A DNA stretch of 64,000 nt from Prosthecodimorpha staleyi. Lineage in GTDB: Bacteria; Pseudomonadota; Alphaproteobacteria; Rhizobiales; Ancalomicrobiaceae. The number at the start of each line of letters is the position of its first letter. The stretch's first letter is position 1. The stretch covers positions 124,001 to 188,000 of the forward strand of contig NZ_JAHHZF010000008.1 of assembly GCF_018729455.1 (NCBI RefSeq), read 5' to 3'. Made by a program: the position numbers and the translations under genes. Shown piece by piece: positions 54,920 to 64,000 of the stretch. Below the pieces are notes generated by a model. That model did no database searches, was not told where the DNA came from, and saw only the letters and a list, made by a program, of their open reading frames with translations.

Positions 54920-56086
54920 ATGGTGAAAGTATTCAATTGGCTTCTGGCGCTGGCTTGCGGCGTGGCCGTGGTGATCGGCATCGGCTTCTATCGTCCGGAG
55001 TGGCTGCCGAAGCCGGTCCATGCCGAACTTCTGAAGCATAAGCTCGCGGCGCCGCTGCCCGAGATCGCCGCGACGGCCGGGACCGCATCGCGGCCGGGCG
55101 CGCCTGCGCCGGCCGGCGGTGGCGGCGCACAGCGTCCGGTCGCCGTCGAAGCCGCCAAGGTGCGGGTCGGTCCGGTCACGGCCAGTCTGACGGCGATCGG
55201 CTCGCTGCGTGCCGACGAGAGCGTGACGGTCGCCACCGAGATCGACGGGCGCATCTCCGAAGTGGTGGTCCGCGAAGGCATCAAGGTCGAAGCCGGCGAC
55301 GTGCTGTTCCGGCTGGACGATCAGATGGCCAAGGCGGAGCTGGCCCAGGCCAAGGCCGAATTCGCCCTGGCGGAGGCGAATTACGACCGCGCCGACACGC
55401 TGTTCAAGCAGAAATCCGGCACCGAGCGGACGCGCGACGAGACGCGCTATGCGCTCGACCGCACCCGCGCCAATGTCGAACTGGCCGCCTCGCGGCTCGA
55501 CAAGACCACCATCCGGGCCGCCTTCGGCGGCGTGGTCGGGCTTTCCGCCATCGGCGTCGGCGAATATGTGACCAAGGGCCGCGCGCTGATCGTCCTGTCG
55601 CGCGTCGACCCGATCAAGGTCGATTTCCGCCTGCCCGAGGTCGAACTCGGCAACGTCAAGGTCGGCTCGCGCATCCGTGTCGAGGTCGATGCGCTGCCGG
55701 GCCGCAAGTTTGACGGCGAGGTCTACGCGATCGATCCGCAGGTCGACGTGAACGGCCGCGCCCTGCAGCTGCGCGCCCGGATCGCCAATGCCGGCGGTGA
55801 GCTGAAGTCGGGCCTGTTCGCGCGCGTCGAGCTGATCACCGCCTCGCATCCCGAAGCGATCACCATCCCCGAGACGGCCCTGGTCAGCCAGGGCCGCGAG
55901 CGCTTCGTCTATATCGTTCGCGACGGCAAGGCGGTTCGCTCGAAAGTCGTCACCGGATTGCGGCTGACCGGCCGGGTCGAGGTGCTGGAGGGCGTCGGCC
56001 CGCAGGATGTCGTCGTGGTCTCCGGCCAGCAGCGCCTGCGCGACGGCGTCCCGATCGAGATCGTCGGAACCGGCCCGACCTCCTGA
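54920..56086 (+). CDS. RND efflux periplasmic adaptor subunit
   Basis: 388 residues from the ATG at 54920 with AGGAG seven bases upstream; the frame extends to 54764 but lacks a signal. A single N-terminal span (FNWLLALACGVAVVIGIGFY) anchors it in the inner membrane. The lipoyl/barrel-sandwich halves are ADESVTVATEIDGRISEVVVREGIKVEAGDVLFRLDD and the later VGLSAIGVGEYVTKG, with a coiled-coil hairpin between them (AKAEFALAEANYDRADTLF). It links the inner-membrane pump encoded next to an outer-membrane channel. No outer-membrane factor gene is in the window. Confidence 0.93.
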   Translation: MVKVFNWLLALACGVAVVIGIGFYRPEWLPKPVHAELLKHKLAAPLPEIAATAGTASRPGAPAPAGGGGAQRPVAVEAAKVRVGPVTASLTAIGSLRADESVTVATEIDGRISEVVVREGIKVEAGDVLFRLDDQMAKAELAQAKAEFALAEANYDRADTLFKQKSGTERTRDETRYALDRTRANVELAASRLDKTTIRAAFGGVVGLSAIGVGEYVTKGRALIVLSRVDPIKVDFRLPEVELGNVKVGSRIRVEVDALPGRKFDGEVYAIDPQVDVNGRALQLRARIANAGGELKSGLFARVELITASHPEAITIPETALVSQGRERFVYIVRDGKAVRSKVVTGLRLTGRVEVLEGVGPQDVVVVSGQQRLRDGVPIEIVGTGPTS

Positions 56087-56187
56087 CGGCCGGGTTCGGC
56101 ACCGACCCATCCGCCTGTCCGGACCCGCACCGTCGGGTCCGATGAAGCATCGAACGCCCCGTACCGAGACCCGAGCGAGCGTCGCCC

Positions 56188-59100
56188 ATGTCCCTTTCCG
56201 AACTCTGCGTCCGGCGTCCGGTCTTCACCACGGTCATGACCGTGATGATGGTGCTGATCGGGGCGGTCTCCTACCAGCGCCTCAGCGTTCGCGAATATCC
56301 GAACATCGACGAGCCGGTCGTCTCGATCGTGACGCGCTATGCGGGCGCCTCGCCGGAGATCATCGAAAGCCAGGTGACGCAGGTCATCGAAGGCTCGGTC
56401 GCCGGCATCGAAGGCATCGACGTGCTGACCTCGTCGAGCCGGTCGGAATCGAGCCGCATCACCGCCCGCTTCCGCGCCACCGTCAATCCGAGCGAGGCGG
56501 CCTCCGACGTGCGCGACCGCGTCGGCCGTGTCCGCGGCAAGCTGCCCGACACGATCGACGAGCCGATCATCACCAAGGTCGAAGCCGACGCGCAGCCGAT
56601 CATCTACATCTCGTTCGCCTCCAAGCGACACAGCTCGCTGCAGATCACCGACTATCTCGACCGCTACATCGTCGACCGGCTGAAGAATGTCGACGGCGTC
56701 GCCGACGTGACCATCTTCGGCGAGCGCCGCTATGCCATGCGGGTCTGGCTCGACGACCAGCGCCTTGCCGCCTATCAGCTGACGACGACCGATGTCGAGA
56801 ATGCGCTGAAGGGCCAGAACCTGGAACTGCCCTCCGGCCGCATCGAGAGCAACGACCGCGAATTCAACGTCCTTTCGCGAACCGGCCTGAACACGCCCGA
56901 GCAGTTCCGCCAGATCGTGGTCAAGCGTGCGGACGGCATGCTGGTCCGGGTCGGCGACGTCGCCCGCGTCGATCTCGGCGCCGCCGACGAGCGCCGCCAG
57001 GCGCTCTACAACGGCGACGAGGCGGTCACGCTCGGCATCGTCAAGCAGGCGGTCGCCAATCCGCTCGACGTCTCGAAGGGTGTGCGTTCCCGCATCGACG
57101 AGATGCTGACGGAGCTGCCCGACGGCATGACCGGCGAGGTCGCCTACGACACCTCCGTGTTCATCGACCGGTCGATCAAGGCGGTCTACCACACCATCCT
57201 GGAAGCCGTGATCTTCGTCGTCCTGGTGATCTTCCTGTTCCTGCGCTCGGTCCGGGCGACGCTGATCCCGATCATTACCATTCCGGTGTCGCTGATCACC
57301 ATCTTCGCGATGATGTTCGCGCTCGGATTCACGGTCAACACATTGACGCTGCTGGCCATGGTGCTGGCCATCGGCCTGGTCGTCGACGACGCCATCGTGG
57401 TTCTCGAAAACGTCCACCGGCGCATCGAACTGGGTGAGAAGCCGTTCCGGGCGGCCATCGAGGGTACCAAGGAGATCGCCTTCGCGGTCATCGCCATGAC
57501 GGTGACGCTCGCGGCCGTCTACGCGCCGCTGGCCTTCTCGACCGGCCGCACCGGCCGGCTGTTCATCGAATTCGCGCTCACGCTGGCCGGCTCGGTCATC
57601 GTGTCGGGCTTCGTCGCCCTGACGCTGTCGCCGATGATGTGCTCCAAGATCCTGAAGGAGCACGAGACCCACAATTTCCTCTACCGCGCGCTGGAATGGG
57701 TGTTCGAGACCATCACCGCCACCTACCGCGCGCTGCTCAAGGGGGCGCTGGTGATCCGGCCCTTCGTCGTGGTGGCGACGGTGCTGGTGGCCGGTGCGGC
57801 CGTGGTCCTGTGGTCGAACCTCAAGCAGGAGCTGTCGCCGATCGAAGACCGCGGCGTCATCCAGGGCTTCGGCGTCGCGCCGGAAGGCTCGACGCTCGAT
57901 TTCGTGCTGCGCTATGCGCAGAAGACCCAGGAGGTCTATGCCAAGATTCCGGAGGTCAAGTCGACCTTCGTGATCGCCGGCTTCCCGCAGATCACCAACG
58001 CCACGGCGGTGGCGCGGCTGGTCGACTGGGACGAGCGCAAGCGCACCCAGCAGCAGATCGTGCCGACGCTGTTCAGCGAGTTCGCCCGCATTCCCGGCGT
58101 CACCTTCTTTGCCAACAACCCGCCGTCGCTCGGCCAGGGCTTCTCGTCGCGGCCGATCGAATATGTCATCCAGACCTCGGGCACCTACGAGGACCTGCGC
58201 GTCCTGCAGGAGAAGATGCTGGAGAAGGTACGGGCCAATCCGGGCCTGGTCAGCGTCGACACCGACCTGAAGCTGAACCAGCCGCAGGTCGAGGTGAAGA
58301 TCAACCGCGACAAGATCCTCGAATCCGGCCTGCAGGTCGAGACGGTCGGGCGGACGCTGGAGACCATGCTGGGCGGGCGCACGGTCAACCGGTTCGAGAT
58401 GGAGGGCGAGCAGTATGACGTGATCGTCCAGCTCGCCGCCGCCAACCGGACCACCCCGCAGGCGCTGTCCTCGCTTTATGTCCGCAGCCCCGACGGCGCG
58501 ATGATCCAGCTGTCGAACCTGGTCGACATCAAGGAGGTCACGGCCGCGCGCGAGTTGAACCGCTTCAACCAGATGCGCTCCGTCACCCTGACGGCGTCGC
58601 TGGCGCCCGGATACGCCCAGGGCGAGGCGCTCGCCTTCCTGGACCGGGTCGCCGACGAGGTGCTGCCGAAGACCGCGCGCACCGACGTGGGCGGGCAGAG
58701 CCGCGAATTCCGCAATGCCGGCACCAGCTTCCTGCTGATCCTGGCCCTTGCCGCCATGTTCATCTACCTGGTGCTCGCCGCCCAGTTCGAGAGCTTCGTC
58801 GACCCCTTCATCATCATGCTGACGGTGCCGGTCGCGGCGGCCGGCGCGCTCTATGCGCTTCTGGCCACCGGCGGCACCTGGAACGTCTACAGCCAGATCG
58901 GCATCGTCACGCTGATCGGCCTGATCACCAAGCACGGCATCCTGATCGTCGAATTCGCCAATCAGCTGCAGGAGAAGGGGCATTCCAAGCGGGAGGCGAT
59001 CATCGAGGCGGCGACCTTGCGCCTGCGCCCGATCCTGATGACCACCGGCGCCATGGTGCTCGGTGCCTATCCGCTCGCCCATGCCACCGGCGCCGGCGCG

Positions 59101-59301
59101 GAAAGCCGCCAGCAGATCGGCTGGGTCATCGTCGGCGGCATGAGCTTCGGCACGCTGCTGACGCTGTTCGTGGTGCCGGTCGTCTACTACATGATCGCGC
59201 GCGAGCATAAGCGCGACCACCACGAGGATCTGGCCCCTTCGCATGGGCATGGCCAGGGCACCGGCGGCGCGCCGGCACCGCAGCTGCACGCGGCGGAGTG
59301 A
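56188..59301 (+). CDS. RND family efflux pump, inner-membrane subunit
   Basis: 1037 residues, the length of AcrB/MexB-type pumps. The start MSLSELCVRRPVFTTVMTVMM has the first membrane helix; large periplasmic loops follow TM1 and TM7. The proton-relay region in TM4 is MVLAIGLVVDDAIVVLENVHRR, with the paired Asp residues, and the late ILIVEFANQLQEKGHSKREAI is TM10-11 with the usual acidic and glutamine residues. It exports hydrophobic or amphipathic compounds by proton motive force. It is 101 bases after the adaptor gene and followed directly by CGGTCGATCGACCG, a perfect palindrome without a T tract. Confidence 0.95.
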   Translation: MSLSELCVRRPVFTTVMTVMMVLIGAVSYQRLSVREYPNIDEPVVSIVTRYAGASPEIIESQVTQVIEGSVAGIEGIDVLTSSSRSESSRITARFRATVNPSEAASDVRDRVGRVRGKLPDTIDEPIITKVEADAQPIIYISFASKRHSSLQITDYLDRYIVDRLKNVDGVADVTIFGERRYAMRVWLDDQRLAAYQLTTTDVENALKGQNLELPSGRIESNDREFNVLSRTGLNTPEQFRQIVVKRADGMLVRVGDVARVDLGAADERRQALYNGDEAVTLGIVKQAVANPLDVSKGVRSRIDEMLTELPDGMTGEVAYDTSVFIDRSIKAVYHTILEAVIFVVLVIFLFLRSVRATLIPIITIPVSLITIFAMMFALGFTVNTLTLLAMVLAIGLVVDDAIVVLENVHRRIELGEKPFRAAIEGTKEIAFAVIAMTVTLAAVYAPLAFSTGRTGRLFIEFALTLAGSVIVSGFVALTLSPMMCSKILKEHETHNFLYRALEWVFETITATYRALLKGALVIRPFVVVATVLVAGAAVVLWSNLKQELSPIEDRGVIQGFGVAPEGSTLDFVLRYAQKTQEVYAKIPEVKSTFVIAGFPQITNATAVARLVDWDERKRTQQQIVPTLFSEFARIPGVTFFANNPPSLGQGFSSRPIEYVIQTSGTYEDLRVLQEKMLEKVRANPGLVSVDTDLKLNQPQVEVKINRDKILESGLQVETVGRTLETMLGGRTVNRFEMEGEQYDVIVQLAAANRTTPQALSSLYVRSPDGAMIQLSNLVDIKEVTAARELNRFNQMRSVTLTASLAPGYAQGEALAFLDRVADEVLPKTARTDVGGQSREFRNAGTSFLLILALAAMFIYLVLAAQFESFVDPFIIMLTVPVAAAGALYALLATGGTWNVYSQIGIVTLIGLITKHGILIVEFANQLQEKGHSKREAIIEAATLRLRPILMTTGAMVLGAYPLAHATGAGAESRQQIGWVIVGGMSFGTLLTLFVVPVVYYMIAREHKRDHHEDLAPSHGHGQGTGGAPAPQLHAAE

Positions 59302-59411
59302 CGGTCGATCGACCGGTGCGCCGGCGCTGCCGCGGCGGGCATGCGCCGGCACGTGCGTTCCCCGCCGGATTGGGCTAAAGCACCGCACGGTCCTTGTCTT
59401 CCGGAGTCGTC

Positions 59412-60521
59412 ATGCCGCCCCGCATCACGCCGCTCGTCGCCGGCCTGCCGGCGACCGTTCCCTTCGTCGGTCCGGAAACCCAGGAGCGCCAGCGCGGCAC
59501 CCGGTTCCGGGCCCGGATCGGCGCCAACGAAAACGGCTTCGGCCCCTCGCCGAAGGCCGTCGCCGCGATGGCCGAGGCGGCCGGCGAGGTCTGGAAATAC
59601 TGCGATCCGGAGAACTGGGACCTGAAGCAGGCGCTGGCGCGTCATCTCGGCGTCGGTCCGGACAATGTCGTGGTCGGGGAGGGCATCGACGGCCTGCTCG
59701 GCCTGACGGTCCGGCTGGTGGTCGAGCCGGACCTGCCGGTGGTGACGTCGCTCGGCGCCTATCCGACCTTCAATTTCCACGTCGCCGGGTTCGGCGGCCG
59801 TCTGGTCACGGTGCCGTTCACGGGCGACCGCGAGGACCCGCAGGCGCTGGCGGCGACGGCCCGAGCCGAAGATGCGCGGCTCGTCTATTTCTCCAACCCA
59901 AACAATCCGATGGCCTCCTGGTGGCCGGCCGGGACCGTGGTCGGGCTGATGGATGCGGTGCCGGACGACACGATCCTGTGCATCGACGAGGCCTATGGCG
60001 AATTCGCCCCCGACGGCACCCTGCCGCCGATCGATGTGAGCCGGCCGAACGTGCTGCGCTTCCGCACCTTCTCCAAGGCCTACGGCATGGCCGGCGCGCG
60101 CATCGCCTATGCGGTCGGTGCGGCCTCGCTGATCCGGGAATTCGACAAGATCCGCAACCATTTCGGCGTCAACCGGATCGCCCAGGCGGGCGCGCTCGCG
60201 GCGCTCGGCGATCCCGCGCATCTCGCCTGGATCCGCGAGCGGATCGTCGAGGCGCGCGCCCGGATCGGCCGGATCGCCGAGGCCAACGGCTTGAAGCCGC
60301 TGCCGTCCGCCACCAATTTCGTGACCGTGGATTGCGGCCATGACGGCGCCTTCGCCCGGCGTCTGCTGGTCGCGCTCGCCCAGCGCGGCGTGTTCGTGCG
60401 CATGCCCGGTGTGGCGCCGCAGGATCGCTGCATCCGGATCGGCTGCGGCCCGGCCGCCGATCTCGACGTGCTGGAGGCCGAACTGCCGGCCGCCCTGGCG
60501 GTCGCGCGCCGCGAGGCCTGA
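59412..60521 (+). CDS. HisC-like pyridoxal-phosphate aminotransferase
   Basis: 369 residues from the ATG at 59412; a TTG at 59394 is in frame but weaker. Fold type I motifs are GANENGFGPSPKAVAAM, SNPNNPMASWW, CIDEAYGEFAPD and the PLP-binding FSKAYGMAGARIAYAVG with Lys222. Similarity is to histidinol-phosphate aminotransferases of group HisC2, but the histidine operon is not near, so broader aromatic or phosphonate substrates are possible. It stands between the efflux operon and the UxaA-type dehydratase. Confidence 0.87.
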   Translation: MPPRITPLVAGLPATVPFVGPETQERQRGTRFRARIGANENGFGPSPKAVAAMAEAAGEVWKYCDPENWDLKQALARHLGVGPDNVVVGEGIDGLLGLTVRLVVEPDLPVVTSLGAYPTFNFHVAGFGGRLVTVPFTGDREDPQALAATARAEDARLVYFSNPNNPMASWWPAGTVVGLMDAVPDDTILCIDEAYGEFAPDGTLPPIDVSRPNVLRFRTFSKAYGMAGARIAYAVGAASLIREFDKIRNHFGVNRIAQAGALAALGDPAHLAWIRERIVEARARIGRIAEANGLKPLPSATNFVTVDCGHDGAFARRLLVALAQRGVFVRMPGVAPQDRCIRIGCGPAADLDVLEAELPAALAVARREA

Positions 60522-60603
60522 CCGGGGTCGCGCCGGTCCGATGCCGCCGACGCGGGCCGGGTCCGCGCCGCGCCCGATTGCGGGGTTCAGACCCCGATGC
60601 TAC

Positions 60604-60629
60604 CACATTGCAATTGTCTGATGAATGTG
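60604..60629. promoter_or_regulatory. Interrupted palindrome upstream of the UxaA-family gene
   Basis: CACATT at 60604-60609 is the reverse complement of AATGTG at 60624-60629, with 14 bases between. It lies 35 bases before the dehydratase start and inside an AT-richer patch. It might be an operator of a sugar-acid regulator (GntR or LacI type), but no such gene is adjacent. Confidence 0.3.
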
Positions 60630-60663
60630 CCGGCATGAAACCGGCCGCCAACGAGGAACGCCC

Positions 60664-62190
60664 ATGTCGCGCGCGCTTTCGCCCCGCACCGTCCGCCTTC
60701 ATGCCGAGGACAATGTCGTCGTCGCCGTCGACACGGTCGATGTCGGCGCGTCCGCCGGCGGGGTCGTGGCCCGCCAGCGGGTGCCGCGCGGCCACAAGCT
60801 GGCCACCGTCGCCATCCCGGCCGGCGCGCCGGTCGTCAAGTTCGGCCAGATCATCGGCTTCGCGACCGTTGACATCGCGCCGGGCGATCACATCCACAGC
60901 CACAATTGCGCCTTCCAGACCTTCGACCGCGACTATGCCTATGGGGCGGACGCCCGCAATGATATGGTACTGCCGCCGGAGCTGCAGGCGACCTTCGAGG
61001 GCTATCGTCGGCCGGACGGCAAGGTCGGCACGCGCAACTACGTCGCCATCCTGTCGAGCGTGAACTGCTCGGCCTCCGTCGCGCGTTTCATGGCCGAGGC
61101 GATCAACCGCTCCGGCGTCCTCGCCGACTATCCGACCATCGACGGCGTCGTGCCCTTCGTGCACGGCACGGGCTGCGGCATGGCCGCATCGGGCGAGGGC
61201 TTCGAGGTCCTGAAGCGGACCCAGTGGGGTTATGCGACCAACCCGAACGTCGCCGCCGTGCTGCTGGTCGGCCTCGGCTGCGAGGTGTTCCAGATCGCCC
61301 GCATGAAGGACGAGTACGGCATCGTCGAGGGCGACCATTTCCAGACCATGACCATCCAGGAGACCGGCGGCACGAAGAAGACGATCGAGCAGGGCATGGA
61401 GCGCATCCGCGCCATGCTGCCGATCGCCGCCCGCGCCCGGCGCGAGACGGTGCCGGCCTCCGAACTGATGCTGGCGCTGCAATGCGGCGGCTCGGACGGC
61501 TATTCGGGCATCACGGCCAATCCGGCGCTCGGCGCGGCCGCCGACATTCTGGTCGAGCATGGCGGCACCGCGATCCTGTCGGAGACGCCGGAAATCTACG
61601 GTGCCGAGCATCTGCTGACCCGGCGTGCGGAGAGCCGCGCGGTCGGCGAGAAGCTGGTCGAGCGCATCCGCTGGTGGGAGGACTACACCGCAAAGGCTGG
61701 CGGTTCGATGGACAACAATCCGTCGCCCGGTAACAAGGCCGGCGGCCTGACCACGATCCTGGAGAAGTCGCTCGGGGCGGCGGCCAAGGGCGGCACCACG
61801 ACGCTGCGTGGCGTCTACGAATATGCCGAGCGGGTCGACCGCAAGGGCTTCGTGTTCATGGACACCCCCGGCTACGATCCGGTCGCCGCCACCGGCCAGG
61901 TCGCCGGCGGCGCCAACGTTCTGTGCTTTACGACCGGGCGGGGCTCGGCCTATGGTTGCAAGCCGACGCCGTCGATCAAGCTTGCGACGAATTCCGATAT
62001 ATTTAATCGAATGATCGACGATATGGATATCAATTGCGGTGATATCCTCGAAGGTGTCAGCATTGCTGATAAGGGACGCGAGATCTTCAATAAGATCTTG
62101 CAGGTTTCTTCGGGTGAGAAGTCGAAATCCGAGGAACTGGGCTATGGCGACAACGAGTTTGTCCCGTGGCAGATCGGTGCGACCATGTGA
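60664..62190 (+). CDS. UxaA/GarD-family altronate/galactarate dehydratase
   Basis: 508 residues from the ATG at 60664 with GAGGA eight bases upstream. The N-terminal SAF domain (residues about 12-85) has VPRGHKLATVAIPAGAPVVKFG and HIHSHNC. The large UxaA domain has GKVGTRNYVAILSSVNCSA, HGTGCGMAASGEGFEVLKRT and the iron-binding-type ALQCGGSDGYSGITANPALG. Enzymes of this family dehydrate hexonic or hexaric acids. The final 60-70 codons change to AT-richer codons (ATA, TTT, AAT, GAT), unlike the rest of the gene, but remain homologous, so the reading frame is real throughout. Confidence 0.9.
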   Translation: MSRALSPRTVRLHAEDNVVVAVDTVDVGASAGGVVARQRVPRGHKLATVAIPAGAPVVKFGQIIGFATVDIAPGDHIHSHNCAFQTFDRDYAYGADARNDMVLPPELQATFEGYRRPDGKVGTRNYVAILSSVNCSASVARFMAEAINRSGVLADYPTIDGVVPFVHGTGCGMAASGEGFEVLKRTQWGYATNPNVAAVLLVGLGCEVFQIARMKDEYGIVEGDHFQTMTIQETGGTKKTIEQGMERIRAMLPIAARARRETVPASELMLALQCGGSDGYSGITANPALGAAADILVEHGGTAILSETPEIYGAEHLLTRRAESRAVGEKLVERIRWWEDYTAKAGGSMDNNPSPGNKAGGLTTILEKSLGAAAKGGTTTLRGVYEYAERVDRKGFVFMDTPGYDPVAATGQVAGGANVLCFTTGRGSAYGCKPTPSIKLATNSDIFNRMIDDMDINCGDILEGVSIADKGREIFNKILQVSSGEKSKSEELGYGDNEFVPWQIGATM

Positions 62191-62385
62191 AGCGCAGCGT
62201 GCGCCGGATGCATTGTACCTAACCCTATGGCACCGATCGCGGATTCTTCATCGAACTCTCGGAATCCGGTGATCGGGCCAAGGTCTTTTCAGGCATTCTA
62301 CCAGCCGCAATCATAGCATTAACGCATCCTTAGGCGCGTGGCTTCACGATCGTCCATATATGCATGGGTACTGGGAGACCCAAGG

Positions 62386-63720
62386 ATGTTCGGACGCAAA
62401 ATGAAGGCCCGTCAAACGGGTGCCGAAGAGATGCGCGCGGAGGCTGCATTGATGCGGCTGGCCCAGTTGGAGGGCGAGCTGGGGCAGTCGCGGGCCGCTG
62501 CGGAAGAGCGCGACGGCCTGAAGGCGCGCCTCGTCGAATGGTTCGGCAATGCGGTCGAGCAATCCGCGAGCCTCAGCGAACTGCTGTGCCTGATGGCCTG
62601 GTCCAACGGCAACGTGCGCAAGCTGTCCGGCGAGACGGTGGCGATTTCCGGGGCCGTCGAGGAGATGGCCCGAACCATTCAGAATATCGCGGAACTGAGC
62701 GGCAGTGCGCATGGCCGCGCCAGCGACGCGCGCGGCATCGTCAACGGCGGCGTCGAGCAGGCCCGATCCGCGGGGCGCGCCATGGCCGACATCGCCGACG
62801 CCTTTTCGGGCCTCGACCGGCGCATGGGCCAACTCGGCAATGCGATCGAGACGATCGGCGGCTTCGCCAAGGAGATCGAGACCATTTCCGGCCAGACCAA
62901 GCTTCTGGCCCTGAATGCCACCATCGAGGCGGCGCGGGCGGGCGAGGCGGGGCGCGGCTTCGCGGTCGTCGCCGCCGAGGTCAAGCAGCTGTCGGAAGCC
63001 ACCAGCCGCACCACGGACCTGATCCGCGGCCAACTGGCCGGCTTGACGGGCGTGATGCACGATATGCTCGACGCCATGGTGGTCGGCGGGGCCAAGGTGC
63101 GCGACGGCAATCAGACCTTCGAGCGCGTCGTCGGCGGCATGGAGCAGATCCGCGACTGCGTCGACCGCGTCACCACCGACGTTTCGTCGATCACCCATAT
63201 GCTGTCCGATCAGCAGATGGCGACCGACTCGATCGCCAAGAACCTGACCGAGATCGCCCGGCTGGCGGCCCAGAACGAGACCGATTCGACCGCTGCGGCC
63301 GATGCCATCAAGAAGGCCGAGATCGCCGTCTCGGGCATGCTCGACCAGGGCCGTGCGGCGGCCGTCGAGCACTACGAGGTCCGCCGCCTCAGGGCCGACC
63401 ACCTGCTGTGGAAGCAGCATCTGGCCGAGTGCCTGGTCGGCATCCTGAAGCTCGATCCGACCCGCTTCGCCGCCGATGTCGCCCCGCTCGGCCCGCATTT
63501 CCGGTCCGTGGTCGATCCGGTCGTGACTGGCACACCGGCGTGGAATGCCCTGTCGGGCATGGCGCAGTCGATGGGACGCGACGCCGTCGCCATGGTGCGT
63601 GCGGTCGCCGGGGGCGACATGGGCAAGGCGATCGAGGCCTACATGGCCATGGACAAGGTGTCCGGCGAGGCCCAGGTCGAACTCGGTCGTCTGGTCGCCG
63701 GCCTGCGTCCTGTCCGTTAG
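62386..63720 (+). CDS. Soluble methyl-accepting chemotaxis protein
   Basis: 444 residues from the ATG at 62386 with GGGAGA seven bases upstream; a GTG at 62338 would add 16 residues. There is no membrane span, so it is cytoplasmic. The coiled-coil tip [20 protein letters not shown] lies at residues 177-196. A C-terminal domain follows from about 330 with [15 protein letters not shown] at 338-352, which resembles the start of CZB zinc-binding domains; the later His and Cys residues of CZB are not all evident. It may sense an intracellular signal. It lies next to the UxaA-type gene. Confidence 0.9.
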   Translation: MFGRKMKARQTGAEEMRAEAALMRLAQLEGELGQSRAAAEERDGLKARLVEWFGNAVEQSASLSELLCLMAWSNGNVRKLSGETVAISGAVEEMARTIQNIAELSGSAHGRASDARGIVNGGVEQARSAGRAMADIADAFSGLDRRMGQLGNAIETIGGFAKEIETISGQTKLLALNATIEAARAGEAGRGFAVVAAEVKQLSEATSRTTDLIRGQLAGLTGVMHDMLDAMVVGGAKVRDGNQTFERVVGGMEQIRDCVDRVTTDVSSITHMLSDQQMATDSIAKNLTEIARLAAQNETDSTAAADAIKKAEIAVSGMLDQGRAAAVEHYEVRRLRADHLLWKQHLAECLVGILKLDPTRFAADVAPLGPHFRSVVDPVVTGTPAWNALSGMAQSMGRDAVAMVRAVAGGDMGKAIEAYMAMDKVSGEAQVELGRLVAGLRPVR

Positions 63721-63836
63721 CGGCGGCGGCCGGGCCGACCTTCGCGTGCGCCCGGTGGCGAAACCGGGCGACGCGACGGTGGCGCCGGCGCGCGCGAGAC
63801 TGTATCGGTGACCCACCGCATCGTCCGGGGGGCCCG

Positions 63837-64000
63837 ATGATCTCGATCCGAATCCGAATGATTCTCTCCGTCCTGACCGCGGCCGGCTTGACCGTGGCCG
63901 CGGCCGGCCCGGCGCTCGCGGCCGAAGAGGCGATCAGGGGCGCCGATCTGTCCGTGCTCTGGGCTTTGCCCTTCGCCGGTGTCCTTCTGTCGATCGCGAT
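63837..64000 (+). CDS. Sodium:proton antiporter, N-terminal fragment
   Basis: Begins MISIRIRMILSVLTAAG with a hydrophobic leader ending ALAAEEA and then LSVLWALPFAGVLLSIAI before the window ends. The LWALPFAG.LLSIA start is typical of a group of alphaproteobacterial sodium:proton antiporters (NhaD/ArsB-like). Only about 54 residues are visible, so the call rests on that short match and on the leader. Confidence 0.6.
   Translation, partial: MISIRIRMILSVLTAAGLTVAAAGPALAAEEAIRGADLSVLWALPFAGVLLSIA

Noticed and set aside
55909-59388. Leftward 1159-codon frame opposite the RND pump
   Set aside because: The pump gene has complete membrane and proton-relay motifs; the antisense frame has none and is His/Asp-rich.
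1-64000. tRNA, rRNA or CRISPR arrays
   Set aside because: No cloverleaf ends, rRNA-like blocks or regularly spaced short identical repeats with unique spacers were seen; the 3.15-4.33 kb array is too diverged and too long per unit for CRISPR.

Overview
The window is high-GC chromosomal DNA from an alphaproteobacterium, most likely of the order Hyphomicrobiales (Rhizobiales). The evidence is gene content and order: bolA / J-domain protein / cobS / cobT / phytase-like protein / DUF3108 protein / rpmB, a MgpS-type helicase, aroK-aroB facing XerD and AccA, an NdvB-independent trehalose locus (GH15, OtsA, OtsB), a CysD + CysNC sulfate-activation pair, and many ATGA or GTGA start/stop overlaps. I cannot name a genus. 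There is no rRNA, tRNA, CRISPR, prophage or insertion sequence that I can support; nearly everything looks like core or near-core genome.

Layout. 1-2.7 kb: 3' part of a large SUV3-like RNA helicase gene, leftward. 2.7-4.4 kb: an unusually long non-coding stretch holding a five-unit, strongly diverged tandem repeat. 4.4-13.5 kb: two DUF3108 envelope proteins flanking rpmB and a queuosine-precursor-type transporter, then the leftward cobS-cobT-phytase-like operon, with three tandem hairpins in front of cobS, then a J-domain protein divergent from bolA. 13.7-20.2 kb: an unrecognised secreted protein, a 24-residue membrane peptide, GH15 glucosidase/trehalase, and membrane-anchored OtsA plus OtsB (trehalose synthesis). 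20.3-26.5 kb: a secreted VWA/DUF1194 and pentapeptide-repeat pair, a YihY membrane protein with a duplicated 3' end, a large mechanosensitive channel and a CAP-domain lipoprotein. 26.5-32.3 kb: acyl-CoA synthetase, CysQ, CysD, CysNC.

32.3-41.5 kb: a glycosyltransferase, a transmembrane chemoreceptor, aroB/aroK, a small membrane protein, XerD-type recombinase, accA and an L,D-transpeptidase. 41.7-47.7 kb: DUF1178, nitrilase-family hydrolase, glutaredoxin, ComF, a NDUFAF5/BioC-like methyltransferase, an orphan Flp pilin, MutT, ArgJ, DUF3309. 47.7-54.6 kb: an ABC exporter pair, an ArsR/SRPBCC unit with two matching operator-like palindromes, an MFS transporter, cobyric acid synthase and a small secreted protein. 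54.9-64 kb: an RND efflux adaptor and pump, a HisC-like aminotransferase, a UxaA-family dehydratase with an AT-richer 3' end, a soluble chemoreceptor and the start of a sodium:proton antiporter.

Functional themes are late cobalamin synthesis (CobS/CobT cobalt insertion, CobQ amidation), trehalose turnover and osmotic response (OtsA/OtsB, GH15, mechanosensitive channel), sulfate activation with removal of its PAP by-product, and envelope maintenance. The most unusual signals are non-coding: the five-unit array at 3.15-4.33 kb and the compensatory hairpin triplet in front of cobS.
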